A stretch of DNA of 38,378 nucleotides from contig JAJYUL010000035.1 of assembly GCA_021792555.1 (NCBI GenBank), positions 1 to 38,378 of the forward strand. The letters run 5' to 3'. How positions within the stretch are numbered: the stretch's first letter is position 1; each line of letters begins with the position of its first letter. The notes under the pieces are model-generated. The model did not search any database and was not told the DNA's origin. It was given only the letters and a program-made list of their open reading frames with translations. This DNA comes from Pseudomonadota bacterium. GTDB taxonomy: Bacteria; Pseudomonadota; Gammaproteobacteria; Steroidobacterales; Steroidobacteraceae. Positions 11,674-21,285 of this stretch are shown here, one piece after another. The position numbers and the translations under genes are program-made.

Positions 11674-12807
11674 TCAACGCGTGATCTGCTTCTCCGCCGG
11701 GGCGGCATCGCCCGCCTGGACCGCGTACGGCAGCGCGTCCTCGACCAGATGCACCAGGAAGCGCCCGGGCTGCTCCTGCATGATCAGGTGCGCCGAGTTG
11801 GCGAAGATCACCAGCCGCTTCGATGGCGCGTGCAGGCGCTCGAACCACTGGATGGTCAGGCTCGCCGGCGTCGTATAGTCGTGCGCGCCGACGAACTCGA
11901 TCACCGGACAGCCAAAGTGCGTGACGTGATCGAAGTTCACGCGCAGCAGCGGTCCGAGCAGATACTTCAGCGAGAACCGGCTCCCCTCGGCAATGGCCTC
12001 GAAATCCTTCAGCGTGTACAGCGGCGAGAGCTCCCAGCTGCGCGCATACCAGTGAAAGTGCTTCCGGCCGTACACCAGGGCCCCGTAATACATCTCCCAT
12101 CTGTTCAGTACACTGAGCCGCTCCAGTGTCAGACGCCTGCCGGGATACGGCGCCAGCGCCTGAAGCTCGCGCAGCGCCACGGGATTGTGATGCGCTTTGG
12201 CTTCGTGCAGAACGTGTTCATACGCGATGTGCTGCCCGCGCCGCTCGTTGACGATCTGGCCGACGCCGATGTAGGCGTAGAACCAGTTGGGGTGTCGCTG
12301 CGCGAGCCTGACGCCGAGGACGGTCCCCCAGGAGTGCCCGAGGAGGAAGATCTTCTTCTTGTGGAACCGATGGCGCAGGTACTGCACGACCCGCGCCGCA
12401 TCGTGGGTCATGCCGGCAATGGTCATGCCCGGGGCCATCTGCGCGGGAGTGTTGGCCTCGTACGTCTTTCCCGTGCCGCGCTGGGCCCACTCGACCACCG
12501 TAAAGTAGTCTTCCCAGGGAGATTGAAACGTCCAGGCGACGGGCATGAGCGGCGATCCCGGCCCGCCGTGCAGCACGAGCAGGATCGGATTGCGCGTATC
12601 GCGCCCCTGAATGGAGATCCACTGGCGCGTGCCGTCGACCGGCAGCAGAAAGTGCTGCTGGATGCCCCGCGGCGAGACGATCCGCTGCTGAGCGGCCACG
12701 ATGGCCTTGGCCGCCACCCATGCCTGGGGCCAGGCCGGACCGGCGGCCGCCCCCGTTGCGGCAACAAGGCACCCCGCCAGCATCACCTCGCGCCGCCAAC
12801 GTATCAC
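11674..12807 (-). CDS. Secreted alpha/beta hydrolase, proline-iminopeptidase-like
   Basis: About 377 residues. The oxyanion motif HGGPGSP and the nucleophile elbow GHSWGT are the signature of the S33 peptidase / proline iminopeptidase family; the Asp in GAHDYTTP and a His in NSAHLIMQEQP are the likely other triad members. An N-terminal signal peptide (RWRREVMLAGCLVAATGAAAG) predicts export, unlike cytoplasmic PIP enzymes, so another ester or amide substrate is possible. GTG 12807 is chosen because GGGAGGGCAGG precedes it; GTG 12825 and ATG 12783 are alternatives. Confidence 0.82.
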   Translation of the reverse strand: MIRWRREVMLAGCLVAATGAAAGPAWPQAWVAAKAIVAAQQRIVSPRGIQQHFLLPVDGTRQWISIQGRDTRNPILLVLHGGPGSPLMPVAWTFQSPWEDYFTVVEWAQRGTGKTYEANTPAQMAPGMTIAGMTHDAARVVQYLRHRFHKKKIFLLGHSWGTVLGVRLAQRHPNWFYAYIGVGQIVNERRGQHIAYEHVLHEAKAHHNPVALRELQALAPYPGRRLTLERLSVLNRWEMYYGALVYGRKHFHWYARSWELSPLYTLKDFEAIAEGSRFSLKYLLGPLLRVNFDHVTHFGCPVIEFVGAHDYTTPASLTIQWFERLHAPSKRLVIFANSAHLIMQEQPGRFLVHLVEDALPYAVQAGDAAPAEKQITR

Positions 12808-12825
12808 CGACCTGCCCTCCCGCAC

Positions 12826-13856
12826 TGGGAGCGCCCCGAATCGGGCCGCGTATCGGGCAGTCTACGCCGTTCCCTGCTCCGCCATCACGTTCGCGCTCTG
12901 GAGGCACCGGAACCGCAGCGCCCGCAGCCCGACCGAGAAACCGTCGCGCGCGCCGGCGCAATGCAGGGCCGCCGCACAGCCGCGGCTCAGCCCTGCATGC
13001 AACGCCGCCGGCCGGTCGCGACGCTCCACACTGATCGCATCGCGCATCAAGGATGCCGTCAATCCCGGCAGCGGCCCATTGCAGCGGACACTTGCGTTGC
13101 CCAGGGAGCTCGCGCAGATAAAGCAATGCGTTTTGTCAACTCTTCGCCATCCGATACCGATCAATAGCCGACGGTCACAACCAACATCCGACGTTGTGAC
13201 ACGCGTAACAGCCACGACATCGACTCGGAGAGAGCATCCAAAAACCCCGCGCCCGTTCGCATCATCGACTGTGACAGACCGACAGAACCGCCCCCTGGAG
13301 ACATTTCGCGGCGAAGAACAAGACTTATGAATCTGCGCTCATCCGCCCGGCCCCAGAAGAAGCGGTGCAGTCAACAGCGCCGAGCGCGCGACGGGCATCA
13401 CCAGCCGGGGCGAGGATCCCGGGCCTCACAATCCGCCGCCCGTCGCTGCCCAGACAAGCCCTCCGCCGGCGCCGCGCGCTCGCGGACGTCCACTCGCGCC
13501 GATCAACCTCCCCCTCTTCGCCTGCGCGGCGCCGAAGCCAACGAGACTGGCGATTCGCCCCAACTTGTCCTCGACGCCCCATCGGCATATTCGTCCCTTC
13601 CAGGCGCCGATTGGACCGGCGCTCCCGAACTGCGGCCCGTGCATCCGCAGACAGTCGCATTCTGCGCTGAAGGCCAGAAGTCCGCTCTCAGAGCCAGATC
13701 GCCGACCCGCCAAAGCCTGCAGCGCCAGCCGAGAGGCGCCTCAATCATGCCCCGCCCAACGCATCCCGGACGCACCGGGAGACGGACGGTCGGCACCGCA
13801 GTGGCAGATGCGCCCCTGTTCCGAAATTGCCATACACGTACCCGGAGGAATGTTCC
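12826..13856. other. About 1 kb without a recognisable gene
   Basis: Open frames exist on both strands but none has a ribosome site, a family motif or a plausible composition. The only structure seen is an 8-base inverted repeat, GTCACAAC at 13174-13181 with GTTGTGAC at 13193-13200, separated by 11 bases. The region holds the promoter of the divergent hydrolase gene and probably that of the lipoprotein at 13857, and may contain decayed coding sequence. Confidence 0.5.
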
Positions 13857-14543
13857 ATGCAGAAGAACCACAACGTAATCATTGCCACCCTGTGTGCCCT
13901 CGCGCTCACCGGCTGCGCCAAGGGCAGCGCAGGCCACCCACACAGGAACACAACGGCAGCGGCCTCCGCCACGCCCGCGCCCTCCGGCCCACCCGCGACC
14001 GCTTCGGCCCGCACCGCGGCACCGCTCCCCTTCAGGCTCGGCGGCGTGACATTCGACGGCAGGAGCCGAGCCCGGATCACCAGCGCCTTGGAGGCGGCCG
14101 GCTTCGCGGCCGAGAACGTCAACGCCCAGCACTGGTGCGACACGTTCCATGCGCCGGCGAGAATCACGGGCGCCGGCCAAACCGTCGTGTGTTATACCTA
14201 CCACGATCGGTGGGCAAGCACCGACCTTCACTACCCGACGCATTTCATGTCATTTTCACAGCACCCGAAGGGCCCCGGAATCGTTGCGCTCATGCACGTC
14301 CTTGAACACCAGTACGGCAAGCCGGATATCGCAAATGGAAACCTGAGCGTCGGACCGATCGACGTAGAATGGTCCTCGCTGTTCGACGGACGCGGGCAAA
14401 TCAAGCTGACGCGCGGATGGCCGGACCAGGAGGTCGTCCTGTCGTTCCGCAATCTGCCGAACTACAAACGCGTCAACGCGCAGTTTCAGCAGCAGCAGGC
14501 GGCGCAGCAGGAACAACGGGCGCGCAACGCGCTGGGGAATTGA
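13857..14543 (+). CDS. Putative lipoprotein of unknown function
   Basis: A 228-residue protein. Lipobox LTGC follows a short signal peptide (MQKNHNVIIATLCALALTGC). An Ala/Pro/Thr-rich linker follows, then a compact domain with two cysteines about 20 residues apart (QHWCDTF, VVCYTY) that could form a disulfide, and a Gln-rich C terminus (QFQQQQAAQQEQ). No family recognised. The start ATG 13857 has GGAGGAA nine bases upstream; the frame opens earlier at 13827 but that start has no site. Confidence 0.7.
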   Translation: MQKNHNVIIATLCALALTGCAKGSAGHPHRNTTAAASATPAPSGPPATASARTAAPLPFRLGGVTFDGRSRARITSALEAAGFAAENVNAQHWCDTFHAPARITGAGQTVVCYTYHDRWASTDLHYPTHFMSFSQHPKGPGIVALMHVLEHQYGKPDIANGNLSVGPIDVEWSSLFDGRGQIKLTRGWPDQEVVLSFRNLPNYKRVNAQFQQQQAAQQEQRARNALGN

Positions 14544-14661
14544 GCTCGCAATAAACTCGATTTGAGGGTGGGCGCGGCCTTGCCGCGCTCACCGCGGCTC
14601 GGCCGGGCACAGGGACGTGTGCCGGCATCGGCTCATCCGGACCGCGCTCGGCCGATCGGCG

Positions 14662-17600
14662 TCAGCCGTCATTCACGCACCGGGAGCGCTCCATCCAGGT
14701 TGCGTGAGCTTTCGCAGTCAGCCACTGCGTCATGCGCCGCATGGCCTGCCGCCGGACTGACTCGAGCGGATGCTCGTGGATCTGCACGTGCACGGAGTGC
14801 ATCTCGGGGTCGTGAATGTCCTGCGAGCCCAGGAAGCAGGTTATGGGGCACGACGCGAATTCACCCGGATGGCGCAGATGCAGCGTGTCGTGCATGGCCA
14901 TCCACTGGTAGGCCAGGGCGCCGATCCAGCTGCGCACACCGTCGCCGTCGCGGCCGCGGAACGGCTGCGTTTCGAGCCAGCCGATGAGCGCCTCCGCAGG
15001 CATCGGCCGCGCCAGCCCGAACCCTTGTCCGAAACGGCAACCGAGCAGACTCGCCGCCTCGACGATGCCCGCATCCTCGAGGCCCTCGGCCACGACGTCG
15101 CGCCCCAGGTCCTGACCGATCTGCACGACGGTCCGGAACAGGCTCAGCACCTTGATCGGATCGCGGCCCACGTCCTTGATGATGTTCTGATCGACTTTGA
15201 TCCAGTCGAACGGCAGGTCCGCCAGGCGCTTGAGGTTGCTGAAGCCCGAGCCGAGATCATCCATCGCGATCTTCACGCCCGTGGCGGCAAGGCGGGTGAT
15301 GGCCTCATCGACGGCGCTGACCTCCAGTGCCTGATTCTCGAGCAGTTCGAGAGTAAGGTGCTGCGGCGCGACCCGCGCGCAGCGCAGCGCCTCCTCGACC
15401 CACTGGGCGCAGTCCGGATGTATCAGCGAACTCGGCGCGAGGTTGATCGACAGCCCGATGTCCATGTTTGCGTCGCGCCAGCGGCGCAGGTGGGCCAGAC
15501 CCTGCGCCAGCCCCTGGCGGAAGAGTGAATCGAGGTCCGTCTCCCCCAATGCGGGCAGGAACTGTCCGGGAGACAGAATGGCGCCCTCCGGCGTGCGCAG
15601 CCGTGCCAGAGCCTCGACCTTGATCAGCGCGCCACTGCTCAGATCCACCACGGGCTGGACGAACATCTCCACGCCGCCGCTGTAGAGCAGCGATCGCATT
15701 TTCGCCGCCTCACCCGTGTCGATCGCATGCCAGCGGCTCTGGGAGGCGCGGGTCATGTGGTCCCAGCGGTTCTGCAGCGAGAGCCGCCAGGTGCGCATCC
15801 AGCCCGAGCTGAACTGGTGCGGATATGCGCCGAACAGCATGAGCACCGCGTGGACCGCGCCATGCCGGTGCACGGGGATGGTCACCGCGCTGCGGATGCC
15901 GAACTCCTGCATCAGCGTCCGCCAGGGCGCCGCGCGACCGTCGGAGCCGAACGCGGAAGTCTCCTGCGGGCAGTCAGTCATCCAGGTCGTCGCCACCAGC
16001 CCTCGGCCGCGCGCATCGCGCGGATCGAGCACCGGATACAGATCGCGCGCGCGATGCGCTTCGATGAAAGCATCCGAGCCGTCGCCGGCCGCACGCTCGA
16101 TGACCAGGCGGTTCTGTGCGTCCGGCCGGCACACCACGGCCGCGCGAACACCCGGCAGTGCCGCGAGCTCATGCAATTCGGTCCGCATCCAGTCCGCCGC
16201 CAGCGCTCTGCCGTCCATCGGCCGGGCGAGCAGCATCTGGTACTCATCGAGAATGGACTGCATGGCATGCAGCTGGCACTCGATGTCCAATTGCAGCCGG
16301 GCTTCGGCGGCCCGCAGGGTGCGGTAGCGCGTACGCGCGGTCAGCAGGGCGGCATCCAGATGCGTGCGCAACAAGTCACGATACAGACCCAAGGCGCGCG
16401 TCATCCAGGCGCCAGAGATGCCAATGAGGGCGTGCACGGCGCCGAGCCGGTGGGCGGTCTGCTCTATCTGCTGCGCCGTCGTGCGCGCATCGAGCAGGAA
16501 GCGCAGATGCGCCGCCTGCTTGCGCGCCAGCGCCTGCAACTCCTCCTCCGAGAGGCACTCGAGAATGGCCGCCGTGTCCGGATGCGCGTGGAGCTCACGG
16601 TAGAACGATGCGGAAAACTGACCCGCTACGATCTCCAGATGCGGCGCCAGGGCTCGCATGAGCTCCTGCGCATCCGCGCCGAAGGTGTCAAAGGCGGATT
16701 CGGATATCTGCTCCGCGTGCGCTGCAACACCGAGCCGCCACCATTGAGTTCGGTCATGCTTGGTCTGCTTGGCCTGAAACATCGCCGCATCCGCCTGGCG
16801 GAGCAGCAGCTCGGCTTCGTCGCCGTCGGCCGGATACATCGCAACGCCCATCGTCATATCGATCGATGCGACTCCGCCCGCGCCTAACTCGAAGGGCGCC
16901 TCGACCGCCCGATGCAGCCGCTCGAGCGCCGCGCCGAGCTGCGCCATCGCCTGTGCGGGCTCGAGATCCTCGAAGACCACCACGAACTCATCACCACCGA
17001 GGCGCGCGATGAAGTCCGAGTCCCGCAATCCGGCCAGCAAGCCGCGCGACAACGCGCGCAGCAACTCATCGCCTGCGTCGTGCCCCAGCCGGTCGTTGAC
17101 GGGCTTGAAGTCATCCAAGTCGAGGATGCCGACCGCCACGGACGAGCCGCGCCGGCGCGCACGCGCGATCGCCTGCGGCAGGTATTCCTCCAGAGCGAGA
17201 CGGTTCGGCAGTCCCGTGAGGCTGTCGGTCCGGGCGATGCGTGCGTCACGCTCTTGACGGGTCCGGATGCGCTTCTTCAGGTCGAGCTCATCGAGGCCAT
17301 GACCGAGCAGCGCCCCGATCCGCGTGCAGACCTCGATCGTGGGCTCATCGAAGCATCCGCGCCGTGGGGAGGCAAGCGCAAGAATCGCCCAGACGCGCCT
17401 CGCCCGTACGATCGGAATGGCGAGGACGCTCGACCAATGGTGTTCGGCGAAGCCCGCGTGCCACGGCTGCAGCGTCGGATCGGCAAACGTGTCGTTGCAG
17501 ATGGCCAGCTGCCGGCGCTTCCAGGCCTTGACCACGACGGACGCGGTCTGCGCGTCGGTCAGTACCGGAAGGGCGCTGCGCACCTGCTCGGCCCCTTCAC

Positions 17601-18345
17601 CGGCCAGAGCCAGGACCTCGAACACTCCGGACGCCTCCGGCCGGCCGATCCATGCGGTATGAAACGGCGTGTCCTGCGCGAGCTTGGCGCAGAGGCTCGC
17701 GAGCATCTCCCGTTCCTCGCGACTCTGGATCAGCACATCGCCGCAATGCAGCAGCGCCCGGTAGAGCGCCTGCAGATCGAGCAGCTGCTGGCGTTTCGTC
17801 AGCAGATCGAAAGCGCGCGCGCCAAGACGGTCCGTCAGCAGGTTCACGGTTTGCAGGAGGTGATCCTTCGTCGCCGAGTTCTGTTCGCGCTCGAGCGGCG
17901 TGACGGTTCCACCTGTCTCGAGGATGCGGATCTCGCGCGCCAGAGACCGATCCACCTCCATGATGTGGTGCACCAGCCACTGCGCTAGAAATGCCAGCAG
18001 ATCGAGGACAACGTCCGCTGCGACGTCCGCGGCGTGATCGCGCACCAGAGTCTGGGCCCGCCGCAGGAACTCGCAGAACGTCCCGTGCGCCTGCATATGC
18101 ATCGTGCCGTGCTCGGCATTCACCCCCCACCGCCGCATCAGCTTCTCCTCTTCGCTGAAGTGATAGTGGGTGTAATCCACCAATTCGCCGAGGAGCGCTA
18201 TGACGTGCCTGGGCGAGGCCTCCTGTGCCTGGGCGGAGGCGATGCGATTGAAAATGTCGAGCAGGTACTGATGCTGCTCGTCCACCATGGCGATGCCGGT
18301 GGCCATGGAATCAGTCCACTGTAGCGGCTGTGCCGACTGAGGCAT
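14662..18345 (-). CDS. Multi-sensor c-di-GMP enzyme: hemerythrin-GAF-GGDEF-globin-GAF-EAL
   Basis: A 1227-residue cytoplasmic protein. Residues 1-145 are a bacteriohemerythrin with plausible di-iron ligands H25, H62, E66, H83, H87, H127 and D132. Residues 190-350 look like a GAF domain. Residues 370-530 are a diguanylate cyclase with intact GGDEF (450-454) and inhibitory site RDSD (441-444). Residues 545-690 resemble the globin-coupled sensor domain, with proximal His638 in LGAVHALIG. Residues 700-860 are a second GAF-like domain. Residues 880-1125 are an EAL phosphodiesterase with EAL (911-913), DD at 1029-1030, the lysine of IKVD and AEGLE all retained. A His/Cys-containing tail of about 100 residues is unassigned. 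It should both make and break c-di-GMP under oxygen or redox control. The SD is weak. Confidence 0.85.
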   Translation of the reverse strand: MPQSAQPLQWTDSMATGIAMVDEQHQYLLDIFNRIASAQAQEASPRHVIALLGELVDYTHYHFSEEEKLMRRWGVNAEHGTMHMQAHGTFCEFLRRAQTLVRDHAADVAADVVLDLLAFLAQWLVHHIMEVDRSLAREIRILETGGTVTPLEREQNSATKDHLLQTVNLLTDRLGARAFDLLTKRQQLLDLQALYRALLHCGDVLIQSREEREMLASLCAKLAQDTPFHTAWIGRPEASGVFEVLALAGEGAEQVRSALPVLTDAQTASVVVKAWKRRQLAICNDTFADPTLQPWHAGFAEHHWSSVLAIPIVRARRVWAILALASPRRGCFDEPTIEVCTRIGALLGHGLDELDLKKRIRTRQERDARIARTDSLTGLPNRLALEEYLPQAIARARRRGSSVAVGILDLDDFKPVNDRLGHDAGDELLRALSRGLLAGLRDSDFIARLGGDEFVVVFEDLEPAQAMAQLGAALERLHRAVEAPFELGAGGVASIDMTMGVAMYPADGDEAELLLRQADAAMFQAKQTKHDRTQWWRLGVAAHAEQISESAFDTFGADAQELMRALAPHLEIVAGQFSASFYRELHAHPDTAAILECLSEEELQALARKQAAHLRFLLDARTTAQQIEQTAHRLGAVHALIGISGAWMTRALGLYRDLLRTHLDAALLTARTRYRTLRAAEARLQLDIECQLHAMQSILDEYQMLLARPMDGRALAADWMRTELHELAALPGVRAAVVCRPDAQNRLVIERAAGDGSDAFIEAHRARDLYPVLDPRDARGRGLVATTWMTDCPQETSAFGSDGRAAPWRTLMQEFGIRSAVTIPVHRHGAVHAVLMLFGAYPHQFSSGWMRTWRLSLQNRWDHMTRASQSRWHAIDTGEAAKMRSLLYSGGVEMFVQPVVDLSSGALIKVEALARLRTPEGAILSPGQFLPALGETDLDSLFRQGLAQGLAHLRRWRDANMDIGLSINLAPSSLIHPDCAQWVEEALRCARVAPQHLTLELLENQALEVSAVDEAITRLAATGVKIAMDDLGSGFSNLKRLADLPFDWIKVDQNIIKDVGRDPIKVLSLFRTVVQIGQDLGRDVVAEGLEDAGIVEAASLLGCRFGQGFGLARPMPAEALIGWLETQPFRGRDGDGVRSWIGALAYQWMAMHDTLHLRHPGEFASCPITCFLGSQDIHDPEMHSVHVQIHEHPLESVRRQAMRRMTQWLTAKAHATWMERSRCVNDG

Positions 18346-18699
18346 GGAGAATTTTTCTTTGCGTGCAAGCCAGGGTGGGCCGACGCCAAACTCCGTATCT
18401 GGCCCATGGAATTCTACCCTGACCGGCCGCGCGACGACGCCTCAAAAGCTCGACGCATTTGGCATTTGCTTAACAGCAAAGCGGAAAAAATGCCTGGTCC
18501 CGTGGCGGGCACGCTGCGTTCGGTGAAAGGCCGCCGGCCCTTACTTCGACAGAGGCGCTCGGCCGCTTGCATCGGCGGCGCTTTTTGTGACCGCAGCGCT
18601 CTGCGGCGGAGGCCGGGGGCCCCTGCGGCTGGCCGCGATTCGCCTCGGCATCGCCGTCCCGGACCGCGGGCGAGCCAGAGGGACACCGGGGGCAGCCCG
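18346..18699. other. Intergenic region, 354 bases
   Basis: No gene seen. It separates the RNase Z-like gene (ending 18700) from the downstream c-di-GMP gene, both minus strand, so it should hold the terminator of the first and the promoter of the second. A GC-rich imperfect hairpin followed by CTTTTTG occurs near 18570-18590 on the plus strand; its strand does not fit a known gene. Confidence 0.4.
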
Positions 18700-19731
18700 C
18701 TAACCCCCGCGCCAAGCCCCCTCGAACTCCCGTCGCAGATCCTCTTCCCGCCCGAGGTAGCGCGGTGAAAAATGAAACGGCACCGCCGCTCTGACCCCGG
18801 CCGCCCGCGCCATCTGCCCGGCGGCGCGCGCCGTGAGGTGTGCCTTGCGCGCAGCCTGTTCCCGCTCCGCGTCCAGGAACACCGCTTCGATGAACAGCAG
18901 ATCGGCGCCGTGCAGAAAGGCGACCAGAGACTCCCGGTTGGCTGGGTTGTCGGCGACATCCGTCACATAACATACCCTTTGTCCTGGAAGAAACTCGAGT
19001 ACCGAAGCGCGGAGCTTCCCGAGAGGAATCATCTGCTCGTGCGCGCCCCCACGCGTCCGCCAGCGCACGCGAATCGGCGTGTCCTCGGGGGCCCCCGCGC
19101 GGACCAGCTCCTTCAAGCGCGTGAGCCACGGGCCGGTCGGCAAGCCCAGCTCCTCGAGCCGGTTCTTCCAGATGTTGATGTGTACGCCCTCCTCGAAGGC
19201 GAAGGCCAGCGAGGTGATGGCGTGATGCTCGAGCGGCACAGCGCGAATGCGGAAGGACGGGGACTCAAGGAGCACTCCGTCGGAGCAGTCCGTGCCCGGC
19301 AGGGCCTCATACTCGAAGCGCCGTCGGCTGCGGAATTGCGCCCGCTCGATGTGCCCGCCCGCACCGAGCTCATGGACAGTGATCACGTAGTCGGTCGCGT
19401 AGTTCTCCACGAGATTCCAGGTGTAGGCGGCCAGCTTGTGCCCGACCTGGCTGATGAATTTCTCCGGACCGTACAGCCGCACCGCCGTATCGCGCCCGAG
19501 ACAGACGCGCAGCAGGTGGTCGAAGCCGGCAAAGTGATCCATATGGGTGTGCGAGACGAACACGTCGCTCACCCGCAGCAGCTTGCGGGTCGGCAGGCCC
19601 GTGACGTCACCGATATCGAACAGAATCGCGCGGCGCTCGAACTTCAGGTCGATCAGCACCCCCGGGTCGCCGAACGTCCGGTTGACGAGCATGGCGTCAA
19701 ATATGGGCCGCATCGGGACAGAGAATACCAT
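18700..19731 (-). CDS. MBL-fold hydrolase, ribonuclease Z-like
   Basis: A 343-residue metallo-beta-lactamase-fold protein. The zinc motif HTHMDH (H61, H63, D65, H66) is followed by an Asp-containing strand (VCYVTDVADN) and a C-terminal PFHFSPRY histidine motif as in RNase Z / ElaC relatives. The long insert between the metal motif and the Asp is larger than in canonical RNase Z, so a specialised RNase Z-like hydrolase is the safest call. ATG 19731 is used; an internal ATG six codons later (MRPIFDAM) is equally plausible. It is the only gene in its neighbourhood with this direction apart from the downstream c-di-GMP gene. Confidence 0.78.
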   Translation of the reverse strand: MVFSVPMRPIFDAMLVNRTFGDPGVLIDLKFERRAILFDIGDVTGLPTRKLLRVSDVFVSHTHMDHFAGFDHLLRVCLGRDTAVRLYGPEKFISQVGHKLAAYTWNLVENYATDYVITVHELGAGGHIERAQFRSRRRFEYEALPGTDCSDGVLLESPSFRIRAVPLEHHAITSLAFAFEEGVHINIWKNRLEELGLPTGPWLTRLKELVRAGAPEDTPIRVRWRTRGGAHEQMIPLGKLRASVLEFLPGQRVCYVTDVADNPANRESLVAFLHGADLLFIEAVFLDAEREQAARKAHLTARAAGQMARAAGVRAAVPFHFSPRYLGREEDLRREFEGAWRGG

Positions 19732-20377
19732 TGGAGCGCCTCGGCAGATCGAGCCTGGACAGGCGATGTCGAGCGGCTTTCGGGGCGGCGCGCCGAGCCC
19801 GATCTATCGAAGCGGCGAACAAGGCCGGTGAGCGGCCACAAGCACAATCGCCCGGCGTGCGGATTGCGCCCCCCGAGGCGCGTCGCCGATGCCGGCATAT
19901 GCCAGACGCTCACATCGTCATCCCTTCCACAATGCAGACAGCCCATTCCCTCAACCGGCGTTGCTCATCCGGCAACCTGAGGAAAGCCGCCGAGGCAACG
20001 CAGGTGTGGTCAGCCTCGGCTGTGACGCTCAGGTCCAGGACATGACTCGGGCGATCGAATTCCGCGGCGAGGACCGCCCACCGCAAACTGGCCGGCATCC
20101 GGCAAGCCAGGCGCATGCACAGCCATTACACGCGACTCTTGTAGAATCAGGCGGCACCCTAGATCCCACTGAGAAGCTCACCTGGATGCCGCCGGAGACT
20201 GTCGCGGTTTGCACGGTGCCATTTGACGCCACTCTCTCCGGCGCCATTCCCGAGTCGCATCACGGCCGCATAGGCGGGTCACCCCTCGAGAGTCGTTCAG
20301 GCGGCGCATCGCGCGTTGCGTACGGGGACGCTGATCTGCTGTTCTGATAGCCTGAGCAGCACTGTTGGAGACGACGA
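19732..20377. other. Intergenic region, 646 bases
   Basis: No gene, RNA or repeat recognised. Short frames on both strands lack ribosome sites and family motifs. It contains the promoters of the divergent RNase Z-like and GNAT genes. Confidence 0.4.
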
Positions 20378-20935
20378 TTGATCCTCACGACCGCAAGATT
20401 GCGCCTTGAGCCGTGGGTGGACGGGCACCTCGAGGGGCTGCAGGCCATGAACGGCGACCCGGCGGTGATGCGCTACATCACCGGGCGGGCGTACCGCGCT
20501 GAGGAGACTTTGGCGGAAATTCGCAAGGTGCAAGGATACTGGCGGAAGTTCGGGTATTCCTGGTGGAGTTTCTTCGAGACCGGCACCGGGCAGATCGTCG
20601 GGGCGGGATGCATCCAGCATCTGGCGGGAGACCCGAATAACCCCCTTGAGATCGGCTGGCGCATTCGGAGGGACAAGTGGCGGCAAGGTCTCGCCTTTGA
20701 GGCTGCCATCGCGATGGCCGCGTTTGCCTTTGGCACCCTCGGAGCGCCGGTCCTGTGTGCGATCTGTCATCCGCAGAATACCGTGTCAGAGAGTCTGATG
20801 AAGAAGCTCGGGATGCACTTTCAGGCCCGCCGCAGCCTGCACGACATGCCGGTTCTCGTCTACGAGATCTCCCGCGACGCCTGGGCGGCCCGCGCCGCAG
20901 AGTCGCCCTCGACTGTCTTGAATTTGCGGACGTAG
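20378..20935 (+). CDS. GNAT acetyltransferase, RimJ/RimL type
   Basis: A 185-residue protein starting TARLRLEPW, the typical N terminus of RimL-like N-acetyltransferases, followed by an EIGWRIRRDKWRQGLAFEAA acetyl-CoA-binding segment and PQNTVSESLMKKLGM, the conserved end of the fold. Such proteins acetylate ribosomal protein N termini or small amines; the substrate is unknown. The start is TTG 20378, with GGAGA seven bases upstream. Confidence 0.85.
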   Translation: MILTTARLRLEPWVDGHLEGLQAMNGDPAVMRYITGRAYRAEETLAEIRKVQGYWRKFGYSWWSFFETGTGQIVGAGCIQHLAGDPNNPLEIGWRIRRDKWRQGLAFEAAIAMAAFAFGTLGAPVLCAICHPQNTVSESLMKKLGMHFQARRSLHDMPVLVYEISRDAWAARAAESPSTVLNLRT

Positions 20936-20965
20936 AGGCGACCGGCGAGGCTCTCGGCAAAGGCA

Positions 20966-20991
20966 GATCACCCGACCGGCATCGGGTGATC
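20966..20991. terminator. Perfect 10-bp hairpin after the GNAT gene
   Basis: GATCACCCGA (20966-20975) pairs with TCGGGTGATC (20982-20991) around a 6-base loop, 30 bases after the GNAT stop. There is no U tract, so termination is an inference; a regulator site is possible. The rest of 20936-21285 shows nothing else recognisable. Confidence 0.45.
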
Positions 20992-21285
20992 CATGCACCG
21001 ATAGCCCGAATATGCGGCGCAATAGCTGATCCGTGCGCTACACGACCGCGATGGTTCGGTGAGTAGATCGGATCTGTGCCGAGCGGGCGTGTGCGGGTCA
21101 TCTGCCCGCAAGGCAATGTCTGACGGCGCTCGCCAAGGCCGGTGAATCGGCGTCCCCGCGCCCATAAAAGCCCGGGCGCCACACCCGGGATTGCCTGTCC
21201 GCCGCGGCATTCGTCAGTTCTACGTATAGTCGCCCCGCCGGGAAAGGACCAGATTGCCGCCGATGGCCGTCGAGGGGAGAACCTC

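Noticed and set aside
13327-13878. A 183-codon frame before the lipoprotein gene
   Set aside because: No ribosome site, an Arg/Ser/Pro-rich low-information translation, and it overlaps the well-supported lipoprotein start.
14770-17988. Several long plus-strand frames opposite the GGDEF/EAL gene
   Set aside because: The minus strand encodes intact hemerythrin, GGDEF and EAL motifs across the whole stretch; the plus frames lack motifs and ribosome sites.
18560-18595. Hairpin with a T run, considered as an intrinsic terminator
   Set aside because: It would work on the plus strand, where no gene ends nearby; the pairing is also imperfect, so it is only mentioned in the intergenic entry.
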